NCBI GenBank assembly: GCA_030867875.1
Contig: JAOWCC010000019.1
Span: 104,519,006 to 104,583,005, forward strand
DNA from: Actinernus sp. WN-2022
Lineage: Eukaryota > Cnidaria > Anthozoa > Actiniaria > Actinernidae
Direction: 5' to 3'
DNA length: 64,000 nucleotides
The position numbers were made by a program, and so were the translations under genes. The notes beneath the pieces are model-generated. The model saw nothing but the letters and a program-made list of their open reading frames with translations, ran no database searches and was not told where the DNA came from. Position 1 is the first letter of the stretch; the number at the start of each line of letters is the position of its first letter. Shown one piece after another: positions 1 through 12,135 of this stretch.

Positions 1-245
1 AGGAATAAAACTAGGTCATAAGAATGCTTGATCAGTTTATCGGCTAAGGTAAATTTCGAGAGAGTCGTTTGTAACATTAAAGGGGCTGGGGCAGCACTCA
101 TTCGTTACCAGGCTATCGCACGGCCAAAGGCAAAAAAAAAATTCCGACTCCGGCGGTACGAAATCAAACCTCCCTCCGAAGGAACCTTTCAGGAATCCAT
201 TTCCATCGCTCTTATTTCGAACCTCTAAAACATATTTTTTTGCAG

Positions 246-524
246 GAACGTTTTGTTTAACATTCATTCTAAATGTAGAGTATTTCATTTTTACATTTTT
301 TGTTCGAAATTGCGATGAATGAAGGCTCTGGAGGAAGGGGAGGTAAACGAGTCGGGGCAGGAAGAAAGAAAACGCCTGCCTTGAGGCAATTGACGAAAAC
401 AATAAATGACCAACATGCTGCTATATACTTAAGCAAACGAATATTCAAAACCTGGCGGGAGCTTAAAGGCCAAGGAACTTCTGGTAGTGACTCGGCCTTC
501 AAGGCCGAGTCACTTCAAGAGTAG
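246..524 (+). CDS. Small basic ORF, candidate single exon of a lineage-specific protein
   Basis: A good acceptor (T-run followed by TGCAG) ends at 245. An ATG at 315 opens a 69-codon frame ending at 524; the frame from 246 to the ATG contains a stop, so 246-314 would be 5' UTR. The protein starts MNEGSGGRGGKRVGAGRKK, a glycine/arginine/lysine patch of the kind that binds nucleic acid. It then has a segment with YLSKRIFKTWRELK and SDSAF. From memory this resembles the N-terminus of uncharacterised, highly repeated cnidarian predicted proteins, where a segment like SDSAFAEHLL follows; that resemblance is unverified. The reading breaks down exactly where a 27-bp palindrome sits, so the ORF may be truncated. 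No function is proposed. Confidence 0.3.
487..513. repeat. Perfect 27-bp palindrome
   Basis: Arms of 13 bp (GTGACTCGGCCTT and its reverse complement) flank a single C. It lies at the 3' end of the small ORF, a few bases before its stop. Confidence 0.9.
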
Positions 525-697
525 TTGATTGAGATTGTTCCGATACGAAACGTTTTTGACGTGTTTGACTCAAGGCATAACAAAAAGTAACGCCAGAAGA
601 TAAATAACATTGCCGAAAACCTTTTGCTAAAAAGCAATGTTTTATAAAACGGACAAAATGAAAGAAAAGAAAGAGTTTATTTTGCGACTTTTCTGAG

Positions 698-765
698 CAC
701 CAGCCAAAACACACCAAAGCCAAGACAAACTCACCAGCCAAAACACACCAAAGCCAAGACAAAGG
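698..765 (+). repeat. 34-bp direct tandem duplication
   Basis: CACCAGCCAAAACACACC and the bases after it, through the following CCAAGACAAA, occur at 698 and again at 732, so the period is 34 bp. The two copies are almost identical. Confidence 0.85.
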
Positions 766-2497
766 ACAACCCGAACTCACCTCAAAACGTTTTCCAGAAT
801 CAAAACAAGGTAATAAAATATACCTGAATTTTAGCTGAACCTGCTACTTTGTCGGCTCTTCAAAAATAATTATTTAGGAAACGGCGAAGTTCGAGCCAAG
901 CTATCTCACTGACTTTATTCCAGCGAAGCATTTATAAACACTTCACGAACGAACCAAGGCTTCACAACAATTATCATGAAAGGAGGCGAATTCCAACTCT
1001 CTTTACAAGTCTTTAGAACTCCAAACGATGGGAGTTTTCCGTTCAGCAAGGCAAGGAACGACGACTAAATTTGAAAACCGTCCGTTCAGCATTCAAGTCA
1101 ACACGGGACCAAAACCATGCCGTTTCGCAAAATGTTGGAGATTTTCACAAGAAATGGCGCCAGATTGTCCTAAGCGATAACGATGACAAGTAAACAATCC
1201 CTAGTATTACATTTGACGAGTTGAAGAGTTTTTGTACACATTTAGCCGGATTTTCATTGCTGTTTTTCGGATAAATCGAGGTGAACTTCCGTAATTGAAT
1301 TTTACTTTCTTACCCAAAATCTACCTAACACTGAAAGGGTTTCAATCTTACCCTCAGCCAATCAGAAATGACCTCTCGTTGAACTGACCAATCAGACACA
1401 ATGCTACTGTTGCTTGCGAAAGAAGCCATTGCAATCGCGGAAGAATTTTGAACGGTTTGAATATTTATGATACGCTAATTACCTCAAGAGCATACTTACT
1501 GCGCACGGGCACCAGGTGACCCAGCCCCTTTAATTGTAAAATATATTTGATTCCGAGTGTTAAGCTTACCGACAGTCGGCCGATCCTAACGACCGAGCAT
1601 CGGCCGACAGTCGGCCGCGGGTAGTTAAAATGAACACGATCCATCAAAAGTCCATGTCAGGAGTACACGCGCGAGTTCATTTTTATGCCGCAGGGATACC
1701 TGTACGACTGCGAAACCGTTGGCCGCCGGTATTTACAGCAGGTATTACATCGGCGATGCTGTTATCGTAACATTTGTCATGCGGCAAGCTGGGAGCACCG
1801 CCAGCATTCCTGCGAAGTTTAACTTGCCAGCGCACGAAAATTGTTATGAGAACAGCATGCCGGTTTTTGACCTGCCCGACCTCCAGATGCCTGAGAATAT
1901 AGATCAGCGCGAGAAACATTGATGATTTAAGTGCGTTCAAGGACGCGAGAATGCTTTCGAAGAATTAAAGTTATACTTTCGCAACTCACAACTCCGCAAC
2001 TGATCAAGTTTCGAATTCAGTAATCCATGTATATATTCTGTTTCAATAGATTGAATTTGATTTGATCTATTAATAGTTAGTAGCCGTGAATTAATGGTGG
2101 TGTTCGTAAGTCAAGCTATAATTGATATTTGTATTGCCATTTGTGAATCTTTTCATGGTAGGAATAACAGAAAAAGGGGTTAGTGTTCTGTTACATATAA
2201 CTTCTAGTGTGTGTTTCTCTACATGTGCGCTTTGAATTCGTTGTGAAATTGCTAAAGGCGGGACAATGTCGCCGGAATTTTCCTGGATTTTTAAATACCA
2301 GGTCCTTGGATTATTAGATGGACCAGATAACGTCAATGTTTCATGAGAACCGCGGTAACGGCAAAATTTTGGCCAATTTAAAAAAAAAATCACAACTTGA
2401 AAATCGGAGCTGAGCTCTTCGTAATCGTTCTAACCATTTCTGTTCTTGCTATCGCCAGCCCTCAGAGGAAACGTACTAATAATTATTCAGATACCTA
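766..2497. other. No supported gene
   Basis: Only short random frames are present. A short region near 1562-1620 carries two copies of a GC-rich CCGACAGTCGGCCG motif. Nothing else can be supported. Confidence 0.5.
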
Positions 2498-3073
2498 GGC
2501 CCGATTGACATGACAAGCATTTTTGGGCACAGCAGTCCTAACTTGGGCACGGCACTCCTAACTTGGACACGGCACTCCTAACTTGGACACGGCACTCCTA
2601 ACTTGGGCACGGCACTCCTAACTTGGACACGGTACTCCTAACTTGGACACGGCAGTCCTAACTTGGACACGGCACTCCTAACTTGGACACGGCACTCCTA
2701 ACTTGGACACGGCACTCCTAACTTGGACACGGCACTCCTAACTTGGAGTTGTACTTTTACCCACTAGCCTTTGCGCGCGAAAATCTTTAAATCCGCTATA
2801 AAATCGCATTAAAACAAGCAAGTACAAATACTGTTGCCAATCCACTGTTATTGAAGAGAATAAATGCTTTGTACGTATTATTTTGACTGTGTGAGGTTCG
2901 CAGCCGAATTGTGGTCAAATGTACAGCCGCCATCTTGTTCGGTACGGTGGATTGTGTCAGCGGCGCTAGATGTTCGGCCATGCGTACCCGGAATGCCGTG
3001 CCGATGATATTTGGAACGCGTACCCAAAAGTTAGGAATGCCGGGCCGAAAATGCTTGTCGTGCAAATCGGGCT
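2498..3073. mobile_element. Non-autonomous DNA transposon (MITE) with internal minisatellite
   Basis: The left end (from 2498, GGCCCGATTGACATGACAAG) and the right end read in reverse complement (from 3073, AGCCCGATTTGCACGACAAG) form terminal inverted repeats of about 55 bp with scattered mismatches. They include a shared CCTAACTT segment. There is no transposase ORF inside. The frame at 2796-3254 on the minus strand runs across the right end and is not considered coding. Confidence 0.75.
2527..2747 (+). repeat. 20-bp minisatellite, about 11 copies
   Basis: The unit is ACTTGGACACGGCACTCCTA, with a GGGCAC/GGACAC variant and a few C/G changes. The unit matches the subterminal part of the host MITE's own inverted repeat (CCTAACTTGGGCAC), so it appears to have been amplified from the TIR. 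Confidence 0.95.
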
Positions 3074-3679
3074 GAAGACAAAATGAAGGGCTGATTGTAC
3101 GGTTAGGGAAAATATATACAATTAAAACCAATATTTTGGTTGGCCAACCTTCCTCAGGGTACACAAGTATAGCAAGAAAACGTTCATTGATGAAGTAAAT
3201 TTCAATGGCACTGCCTACATATATAATACTTATATCGGCGAATACGATTTTCACATGGTTTCTTTTTTCAAAGTGACGCTAAAAATAAAGATTACATAAC
3301 TCACTTAAAAGTATAATATCCTGTTAGGAACGACAAAAGTTTACATTTTATCGGCACACCTCTTAAGCTACTCAGGCACATACACAAGTAAGTTTCGAAG
3401 AGTGAACTGTTGACTTTAGAAAATAATCGATTGCTGCGCCTTGTGTAATCGAGCGAAACTAAATAAAAGGGTGTGACTCAAGTGACATCAGCATTCTAAT
3501 TACGGACTCATTGCTCATACATGTACATGTGGTTTTAAATGTGTCTGGATCATGTGCTTTTCGTTTCATCTTGCTTTGCGCGCTGTGGACAAAGCATTCT
3601 AGTTGTTCCGCATTGGATTTGACATCATAATAAAATGCGCAAAATTGAACAGCTTCTACTTGTGAATTAAAATAATTAA

Positions 3680-3800
3680 GGGTACTTTCGATTGACCGTA
3701 CTCCATAATAAGAATAGATGGAATAGTTTTGGGAAATCACTGGTTCAGGCACATTTTGCACTGGATATCACAAACGCTTCTGACATATGATATTCAGTAT
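3680..3800 (-). mobile_element. Fragment of a dispersed MITE (also at 52226-52560)
   Basis: The segments TTCGATTGACCGTACTCC, ATAAGAATAGATGGAATA, the GCAAAATGTGCC stretch and the ATATCATATGTCAG stretch recur, in the opposite orientation, at 52226-52560. A minus-strand frame over this segment (3459-3761) is therefore repeat-derived and not called as a gene. Confidence 0.65.
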
Positions 3801-6800
3801 ACGTTTAGTATTCCAGAGGCTAAAAAATAGTCCCGATAAAAGCTATTGGTAGTTATCATTCTGTGTAACCTTAAGATTCGCACTAATTAGAAGTTACTGT
3901 AATTCAAGCACTTTTTAAATCCACACTTCATCGAAAGGAAAAAAAACGTACAACTATGCTGAGTTTATCGTTTTATTAATATCAAAATAAATAACTGTTA
4001 ATTCTGTCTTTGTTTTTTTATTTCTATCAAGTTCTCTGTGTTGGTTATCCTTCTTTGTGACTGGGAGCGAGGGAAAACTATCTGGGTGTTGAGTCACATA
4101 GATTAAAACGTTATTCCACTACAAGTGGTGGTACTTCACCGAAAACCGGAACAAAATTGGATGCCAGACAAATTATCTCCATAGCATTCACACAAAAATG
4201 CATATTGTTAATTTATTTATGTTAGAACCGGAAATATTCACTCCAGAGACAATGAGATTAACGGAAAACACCGCAGAGCAAGAGCTCGGGTAGGGGACAA
4301 CGAGTTCGGTACTTTATCTCGACTCCGTTAGTCACGTAGTCTATACGATTTCTAACTTTAATGTGTTCTTTATCAAATAGCTGATTTAAAATTAAGCTTT
4401 AGTTCTTGTTGATAATAGTATCCGTACCGACATGAGCGGGCCAGATTATGATGGACACCCGTAAAGCGAAATACCTATATATCTTATTATATTGGCCATT
4501 TATTTTGACGATTTTTGGTCTGTTCCGCTCGTTTTTCGTTTTTTAACCGAAAGCTAACTATTTACAGAAACAATGCTCCAATATTGCAGAGGTCTATCCG
4601 TACCGTTACGTATTACTTTTTCGGTTTTCCTCGCTAATAAGAAATTGGTGCTTGAGCCTGAAGCATCAACAAACATTAGCCGAAGCTACCTAACTTCCCC
4701 GTTTCAGATTCATACTACACGATTTTGGAATCTGTGCTTTCACGATAGCGAAAGCCGGAAGCTTCTGAACCAACCCGACTCTTCAGCTTTGTGTTATGAA
4801 TAAGTACGTTTTTGCCAATCAAGTATATGAACAGAGAAGCTTGCACGAAACACGTGTGTGTGAATATCAATATTTCATTCAGCATGAAACACTATAAGTT
4901 TTCAGTGGTTTCACCGCGTATAATTGAACAGTTAGAAGGCTCAAGTTTGGCATGTGTCACTGAGTCCACACGTGTGATATAACCCAGGTATGCTGAAGTG
5001 AAGTCCATTATCTTTTTATCTCCTATTATTTGGCTCCAGGCATTTGATATTAATCTCTCTTTAAGAAACGTTCGACCTTGAACTTACTGCGAATTTTAAA
5101 TACGAGCGTGTACACACTTTATGGACTAGAATAGAAAAAGATTCTCAACTGAGTTTTGATACGATTTTCTCAAACCGGAGCTTGTGAACAACTCGTCTAT
5201 CTATCATTTCCAGTAAAAATAACTTTTTGCCTCATTCTTTGCTTCCGAGACAGAGATTTAAATGACCGCAAACTAATAGCAAAGTGGATAACTAAATTGA
5301 ACAAGAAAGACCGACTGAAATAAGTCCTCGTACTAAAGAAAAGACAGTCAAAGCAAGGAATAGTACTAATCAACTGAGTACTTGAATAACCCTTTGAGTT
5401 CTTAAACAGCTTATATCACCTAGGGAACTAGACATTTGTCACCAAAAAATTCACGGCTCCCGTAGCTGAAAACAAATGGGCAACAAATGCCATATGCTAA
5501 GTGCAATCTTTGAACACTCACCAATTTAGTCGGAGGTCCTTTACTTAACGAGGTAGACACATTTCAAAATAATAGAACTTAAAGAAAGCCTTTCTGAAAC
5601 AGTTGTAGCGGTTTTGAAAGAGAGTAAACCAATAGCAATACAATTATTTGATATTTAGTTTCGAATTTCTAAACGTGTGCACTCGGTCGGTTAGAATCGT
5701 TTTATATAAGCTTCTAATATATAATCGTTTTTCCGAGAAGCGAAAGTCGCCTTCCAATAAACTGCATTCCATCGTGCACAAATAATAAATAAACTAATAT
5801 TAATCAATTTGGCATCGAGTCTTATTGAGTTTGAAGGGACCTAGTTAAACACATTTCCGTCTTTCTAAAACTAAAACAAACGGTACAAACCTCGAAATCT
5901 TACAGATACATCATTTTGGTATATTTTGTTTGATAACATACATGGTCTTACTGGTGTATTCTTAAATAGAAATATATTTCGCACCGTTTCTAAATTAATA
6001 TATATTTTTAACATTTGACACTTTCTGAGAAAGCCATCAGAAGAAACTTTAAAGGTGATTCACATGTTTCAAAAACCTAATTATTATAAGAACTCGATAA
6101 AAACAAAGGAAGTTGGATTATTATGACTTCAGTGGAAGCGTAAGGATCGCTATAAGCAGCAATCTCCCATGACGTCATAAAAACTCACAAGACCAAGGCA
6201 AAATGCTATTTTTAGATCCCATTGGCTTCCTATTGGTCGTATCTATGTGCCTGAGGTCAAATGGACAAACAATAGTGCCGTTAACAATGAAGACACGTTT
6301 TTAGAAAGAGTATCTATTGTCCTCTGAAAGCTATAAGTTTTAGACAACTTTACATATAGTAGTGAATTATCCGTTTTCAAAAGGCCTCTATTGTGTTGTT
6401 ACAGGTTGTTGAGCGATTTAAGATGAAAACCGGAAGAGAATTTGGTAACAAAACTCTCCGAAATAAATAACCACGTTTTTATGTTGTTCGGATATTGTAC
6501 TGATTCATCGCAGATAAATTAATGAGTTTTCAACTTTTTGGCAAGGTCTTAACTATGACTGAATGCACTTAAATTATCGCTCTATGCTATTTTTTTCCCA
6601 TTCGAAAATGCAAAATACTTCAGCTATTTATACGGTATATAAAACCACACAACAGAACAACACTACGTTTTCCATGAATTATGTCCTGGAAATAACCATT
6701 TTCGACGAGCCAAAAAATAGTTGACTGATGTGCTAAAGCAAGACTGTACATATAAGTTTCCCGGAAGTTTGTTTGAAAAGGAACACAAATTGGGACATAA

Positions 6801-8011
6801 TATCTTTGTCTACTGACGAATTACGCACTCTTTTTCAATTTCCGATTAGGATCAAGCTAACAACAAAAGCCAAATTTATTTTCAACATAAGCACAAGCTA
6901 GAATAAACTTTTACTTTGACAATAAAATACGAAATAATATAATCCTTTAAAACACGTAGGGCGTACAACATACCTAGTCATATGACTGCTAAGAACATGA
7001 TGTAATAATATAAAGTTAACTTTGGGAAACCCCCGAGGGAAAACACCGTTATCTTAAAGTCTGTTTCCCATAAGTTAAGGTTCCTTTAAAGGTAATTCTA
7101 AGTTTTATTTCAACAACGAAAACTCTTTAGGCTTTTGTTAAACTGCTGAGATCAAGTTTAACACGTTCAGTAGTGGGAGTGTAACCTGCTTCCGCCAGCG
7201 AGCATTACGGTTCGTTGTTTCCGGTCTCGTTCAAAGGCGTGGGTTTAACTTGTCTTCGGATGGCAATAACAGTACAAAAGTATGTACTCAGAGACAAATA
7301 CCCCGAAAGAATGAGTGAATAACTTTCTTACAAATCTTAAGAGCAAATTAAAACTGGAAATAGAGAGAAAACGTTGGCTCAGAGCTGATTTTTGAAGTGC
7401 GTGATTAAACTCCGAGCATAGCTTTCAGGTTCTCTGTTTTACGACTCCTGATAAATCAGTGAAGCTCCCTAACCTCGTTAAATTACGAATGAATGAAGCT
7501 GCTCTTTGCCGAGTGCAAGAAGGATTACAACTTTTTTAAAGACAAATCAACATCTAAAAATGGCTAAGCTACGCATCAATCACATTCCAATTTTTAACCA
7601 TTCAGACAGGCTCCCTGAGACTTTGACCTTTGCCAGGCGGACAATACGTTTTACAACTGAGAACGAAATTGTGGCTAATGTTGTATTAGGAGAATTTATT
7701 TATCGAAAATACCATTTATAGATTACCTAGTGATTTGGAGATTACGTTACATGGGGGTATAATAATAACAATAATAATGAAAAGGGAATATTTTAATTTA
7801 GCCTCCGTCACTAAAAGTAGAAGAGGAAATATATAGAGGAAGCACTGCTGACGGGAAGCCACAGTTATCCGACCATCATCAAAAGCTCGAGAGTAAAACC
7901 CCACGAACTTTCGTAAATTAGCCTTTCTAATATATCTCATCTGATAGGGGTTTAAACCTCAGGTTGAGTTATGAACTCGGTTAAGAAACCATATCAATTT
8001 AGCATCCCCAG
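3801..8011. other. No supported gene; likely downstream side of the IRF gene
   Basis: There are no long frames and no recognisable domain. If the IRF gene at 8035-8374 (minus) is intact, its later exons should lie here or further left. I could not recognise an IRF association domain or another exon. A frame after a possible acceptor near 7818 on the minus strand is low-complexity and was not called. Confidence 0.4.
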
Positions 8012-8034
8012 CTAAAACTCGTGAGTTGTCATAC

Positions 8035-8374
8035 CTTTCGGTTTCAGTCTAAAAACTCTGTATGGCTCTCTCTCGTCAAGACTATGAGGTATTCGCACTT
8101 CTTCGATATCTGGCATCTTGTGAAGAGCACATCTGAATCGTGTCTTCCAGGTAGAGGGATCTGGCTGTTCTCCTGGCTTGTACTTGCCTGTGTGCTCGGC
8201 CCATTTGCGGAATAGTACTGCATCTCTTTCGATGTCGAAGTCTGGTTTGCCAGCATGCTTCCAAGTCACTCGGAATTTAGTATTTTCCTTATCGATCCAG
8301 CAAAGACCTGGGATATCTGCACTGTTGATCATTCTTTCTAGCCACGGCCGAAGTCTTTGCCTCTCTGCCGACAT
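8035..8374 (-). CDS. Interferon regulatory factor, first coding exon (IRF DNA-binding domain)
   Basis: The product is an IRF-family transcription factor, expected to bind GAAA-type (ISRE/IRF-E) sites in the nucleus. The 113 codons hold nearly the entire IRF DNA-binding domain: RPWLERMINS at residues 9-18, IPGLCWIDKE at 21-30, TWKHAGK at 37-43, FRKWAEHTGKY at 55-65, TWKTRFRCAL at 75-84 and PDIEEVR. Tryptophans occur at 11, 26, 38, 58 and 76; the site equivalent to IRF1 W46 is phenylalanine (F46). H40 and the R81-C82 pair of the recognition helix are kept. The ATG at 8374 is the natural start, 11 bases after an acceptor (TTTGTAG, exon from 8385). The exon ends at 8035 in AAAG before GTATGA, phase 1. 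The remaining exons were not found, so this gene is partial in my annotation. The family call is secure; the subfamily cannot be assigned. Confidence 0.93.
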
Positions 8375-8385
8375 AATTGAAGCTT

Positions 8386-8462
8386 CTACAAACGGAGAAA
8401 AAGGCTAGTTACGTATTAAGGCATGGAAATAATAATGATTTAAAATTCTTATCGAAACTTAC
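8386..8462 (-). other. 77-bp intron in the IRF 5' UTR
   Basis: On the minus strand the donor is GACGA followed by GTAAGTTTCG (exon 1 ends at 8463). The acceptor is TTTTTCTCCGTTTGTAG (ends at 8386). Both are near consensus, which implies a non-coding first exon just upstream of the IRF start codon. Confidence 0.7.
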
Positions 8463-8735
8463 TCGTCGTGCCTTCACCGTTGAACTGCACTTCACGAAGT
8501 TACCCAGCAGAGCTCACGGTTTCGCTTCTCTTTGCCGTGCCCGTCGAATTTTCACGGTTTATGGCTTATGCTAGCCTTCAGTACCGTAATTTTATAAAAA
8601 TAACGTCCACAGCCAATATTTCCGGCTATACTGGGAACGGGCTTTCCCCTGAAAGTAAACAATCGATTTGATTGGTCAACGTAATGCGTGTCGAATGAAA
8701 AACTTCCGGCTTATTTGCATATAAATGAAAATGAA
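8463..8735 (-). promoter_or_regulatory. Candidate IRF 5' UTR exon and promoter
   Basis: This is the region upstream of the IRF donor at 8463. On the minus strand it contains AAAGAGAAGCGAAACC (8518-8533), which fits the IRF core AANNGAAA. It also contains an ETS-type CCGGAAGT (8702-8709) and an octamer ATGCAAAT (8713-8720). A second AANNGAAA match (AAATGAAA) lies at 8723-8730 on the plus strand. The motifs are seen; binding and the transcription start are inferred. Confidence 0.4.
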
Positions 8736-9632
8736 GATCCCAGATGGCACAAAAACCACCAAGAAATAATATTGACTACTTTTAAAGAATTCTTGGAAAA
8801 ATCATGTAAGGCAACGTGGAGATAGCTTGAAATTAAAGAAACGACACTCTTAAGCTCCAAAGCTCTGGTTTCAGGCACTTATAATAGAAACTTGAGCACT
8901 TAAAAGAAAATGTGGTGGACTCGTTTTCCGTTAAGAAGCGAGATGTTATTTCGAAGAACGTCGACACAAAATCATTTTTTTCTAAACATGTTATATCGTT
9001 TTAATCACTTAGATTTATTTGGGGATACATATACTGCTGCAGTCATTGGGAATTAGACTGCTTTTCCCCCGGAAAATAATCGGTCTAAGGTATGAAGTCG
9101 GCAAGGTGGCGAGCTTGTAAAACCACACCACACAACATAGTTATTGTTTGTTTTCACTAAAATACAGAAAGTGTAATTGTGAAAAATACTTTTCTCAAAG
9201 AACAAGAGCTTAGTTAAATTACATATTTTGCTGTCGATAGCTACAGTCTAAATGCCTCTCGACAAAATATTTATAGCATGCGGAACTTGGGGTAATTTTT
9301 TTTAGGATTTTCAAGCTGTCAGTCTGTATGGCTATAGAGGAGTTGTTCTAATATAAAGATAGCCATATGAGATTTTCCCGGGCATTTAACTTGGCTCAAA
9401 TGATCCTGACGCATTGCACAAGGTTAACTACAATAACTCATAGAGTGTCACATGTATTTCGATCAAACTTTGTACTCTAAACTAAACTGGTCTAAACTGT
9501 CTTATTGCAGGCGATTCAATGAAGGCGCTGAACTCGGAACCTCTCGAGTCAGGCAATCAAACTCCTTCACCCATCCCGACACTCGTAAGCTGTTTAGTTG
9601 CATTCTGTTTTGAAATTAGTGAGCTCACTAAC

Positions 9633-9790
9633 AAGTCAAGTCAAGTTTATTAGCTTTCATGCAAAGCATATACAGCTCAGGTACATCTATAAAACTATAC
9701 TATTCAAAATAAGACAAATACAAGTAAAAGGTTAAAACTATGTACAATAAACTATTCATATGTGATGCGTGGGTTCCTTAGCCAGCGCTC
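9633..9790 (-). mobile_element. 3' tail of a non-LTR retrotransposon
   Basis: The plus-strand text begins with AAGTCAAGTCAAGTTTATTAG, which on the minus strand is an AATAAACTTGACTTGACTT end typical of CR1-like LINE tails. No coding part remains. Confidence 0.4.
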
Positions 9791-9969
9791 TTGTTGGGGA
9801 TAGAATTATTCAGAAAAATGTCTAACAGACGAAGAAGCAATCATAGCTGTTGTTTTTTGTAACTTTAGCACTAATATTCCAGCTAGGTTTAATTTTCCTA
9901 TGACTTGACCTGAAAAGGCAGACGTCTCTCCGAACCCCGAGTAAGGACGTCTGTAAGGGAGCATTTTTT

Positions 9970-10330
9970 GCAAATGCGCTTTTACCCGTTGGCGAGCGTG
10001 TTTGTTGCGCTTCTGTGTGAGGAACAAATGAGCAAATGCGCTTTTACCCGTTGGCGAGCGTGTTTGTTGCGCTTCTGTGTGAGGAACAAATGAGCAAATG
10101 CGCTTTTACCCGTTGGCGAGCGTGTTTGTTGCGCTTCTGTGTGAGGAACAAATGAGCAAATGCGCTTTTACCCGTTGGCGAGCGTGTTTGTTGCGCTTCT
10201 GTGTGAGGAACAAATGAGCAAATGCGCTTTTACCCGTTGGCGAGCGTGTTTGTTGCGCTTCTGTTTGAGGAAGCAATTGAGCAAATGCGCTTTTTACCCG
10301 TTAGCGAGCGTGTTTGTTGTGCATCAGAGA
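9970..10330 (+). repeat. 62-bp minisatellite, about 6 copies
   Basis: The unit begins CAAATGCGCTTTTACCCGTT and ends in GTGAGGAACAAATGAG; copies start at 9971, 10033, 10095, 10157 and 10219. A sixth diverged copy starts near 10282. The 62-aa plus-strand frame across it is only the repeat translated. Confidence 0.95.
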
Positions 10331-12075
10331 AAAAAATCCAAATCCTAAAGACACTTTTGCTCCAAGAAAACAAAACACACACATATCAATAAATGGGAAT
10401 TCTTACCACAAGTGAATCTTCTGCAGTACTGCCGGCTTGTTTATTGGGCTCGATCGGAGCAAAAGCGCAACAAGCTAAGAATATATTGTTAGTCCACAAT
10501 GAAACCCGATCGAGACACGCCACTTTCGCCCTGATCGTGAAGTGGTCTAACTGCACTTAGGCCCGGCACAAAAAGGTATGCGATATGATGGGAAAAGGCA
10601 TGGAGCAAATCGGCACGAAAACCCTATCCGCTACAAAGTATATCACTTACAAGACCAGAGGTGCAACATCGCTCCAGCACAAAAATCGCGCCGAATCGAA
10701 TAAAGCGTTTCATGGTTTTCGTGTCGGCACAAAACCTATCCCGGTATTGTGTGAATATGCCTCACGGGTTTAAATCTCAGGTCCGAGACTGCTCTTATTG
10801 CCCTGTGTTTTATTTATTAACGCGATGTACACGGCGAAAGAAAGTAAACTAAGAAGTAAACTAGATTGTACTTCCCTCGCTAGAATGGTTAAATCTGCAA
10901 GGATAACTTTTAGAGTAGGCACTTTGAGATTCGGAACTTATTCAATCCCATCATTATGGCCGGTTTATTTTGGATAGGAAAATAAAATTCGAAGTGCATT
11001 CATGCAAGATCGTACCAGATGGACGCTGGACAACAAAGTAAACTTTATAGTAAGAAACAGACTTTATAATACTGCACTTTCTGCAAAGTCGTAACATTAA
11101 TTTGGTCTAAAATTAGCCCGAGATTAAGACAGCCGACTCGCCAATATACCACTCTAAAATCTAATCTAAAAAACACCAATTCTCCAGTTGAGAGTGCAAA
11201 ATTCTCTTCTTATGGCACCAAGTCAAGTCAGTTATTTGGAAACGTGATTTAATTGTCAAAACGCTACGAAAGGTTAAAAAGTATATTAATTACACTAACG
11301 CAGAAAACTTACGTTAACTAAGGAGGCAATTAAAGGGTTCCAGTACCTGAATAGCGGTTGCTACTTGGCAGCTCAAATGGTAAGCTCAGGAGTTGAAATG
11401 CCTAAAAGTCGTTGGTTCAAAACAAAATTTAAGTCAACAAAATAAATTTACCAAATCATGAGCACTTCTTTGCATGCGAGCTCGTTTTATAACGGTCTAT
11501 AAATATTTGCCTAGCCAATGAAATAGTGCGAGAATTGAACAATAACAACTAAGTGCACCACATCAAGCGTCCCACCAGCGTTTCAGCAATCTATAATGGA
11601 TGTACCACGTAAAATATATGACCATGTCAAGGGATCGAACAGGAGGGAATTTCCCGGCATAGGCATTCGATATTGTTTGGATCCTAAAGTCCGCGAGTTA
11701 ATTTATATACCTTGAAATGTTCAGCACTAGGATAGGCAGTACTGGAACGTATACTTTATTATCCAACTTGAAGATCACCTATTGCAAGCTGCTAATAGCA
11801 CGGAAAATCAACTAATGAACTAGTGGCACTTTTCTTTCTCCCAAGAACACCGTAAAAGCACACCTATCTGAGATACTGCTGATAGATGTTCTTTCATTTG
11901 ATCAACAAGATGCCATAAACCATAAGAAGAAAGACGAGAGAGAAGGGTGGCATAATGTGGTCGGTAAACCAAGAGAAAAGAAGTAGCTTTTTTGAGCCAA
12001 GACAGGCTTTGCCGGCTCAAAATCAGTGCGTGATCCGAGCAAAAAAAAACGAAATAAGTGACACCTTAAAAGTGC
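10331..12075. other. No supported gene
   Basis: Three loosely related CGGCACAAAACCTATCCG-like segments occur at 10562-10745, suggesting decayed transposon DNA. Nothing else was recognised. A minus-strand frame at 11820-12020 has no flanking splice evidence that I trust. Confidence 0.4.
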
Positions 12076-12135
12076 TTGTCGTTAATTAACGAGGCTGGCC
12101 GAAACAATGACGAAAGTCCTCTGTTTCACTTTTCA

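Noticed and set aside
2796..3254. A 152-codon minus-strand frame
   Set aside because: It crosses the end of a MITE, has no recognisable domain and no splice support.
3459..3761. A 100-codon minus-strand frame
   Set aside because: Its upstream half matches a dispersed MITE also present at 52226-52560.
7716..7940. Possible second IRF coding exon after a CTTTTAG acceptor
   Set aside because: Phase fits, but the peptide is isoleucine-rich low-complexity and ends quickly, unlike IRF sequence.
9970..10330. Regular repeats considered as a CRISPR array
   Set aside because: The whole 62-bp unit is conserved, with no variable spacers, and the DNA is eukaryotic.
10160..10348. A 62-codon frame with internal repetition
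   Set aside because: It is the 62-bp minisatellite translated.
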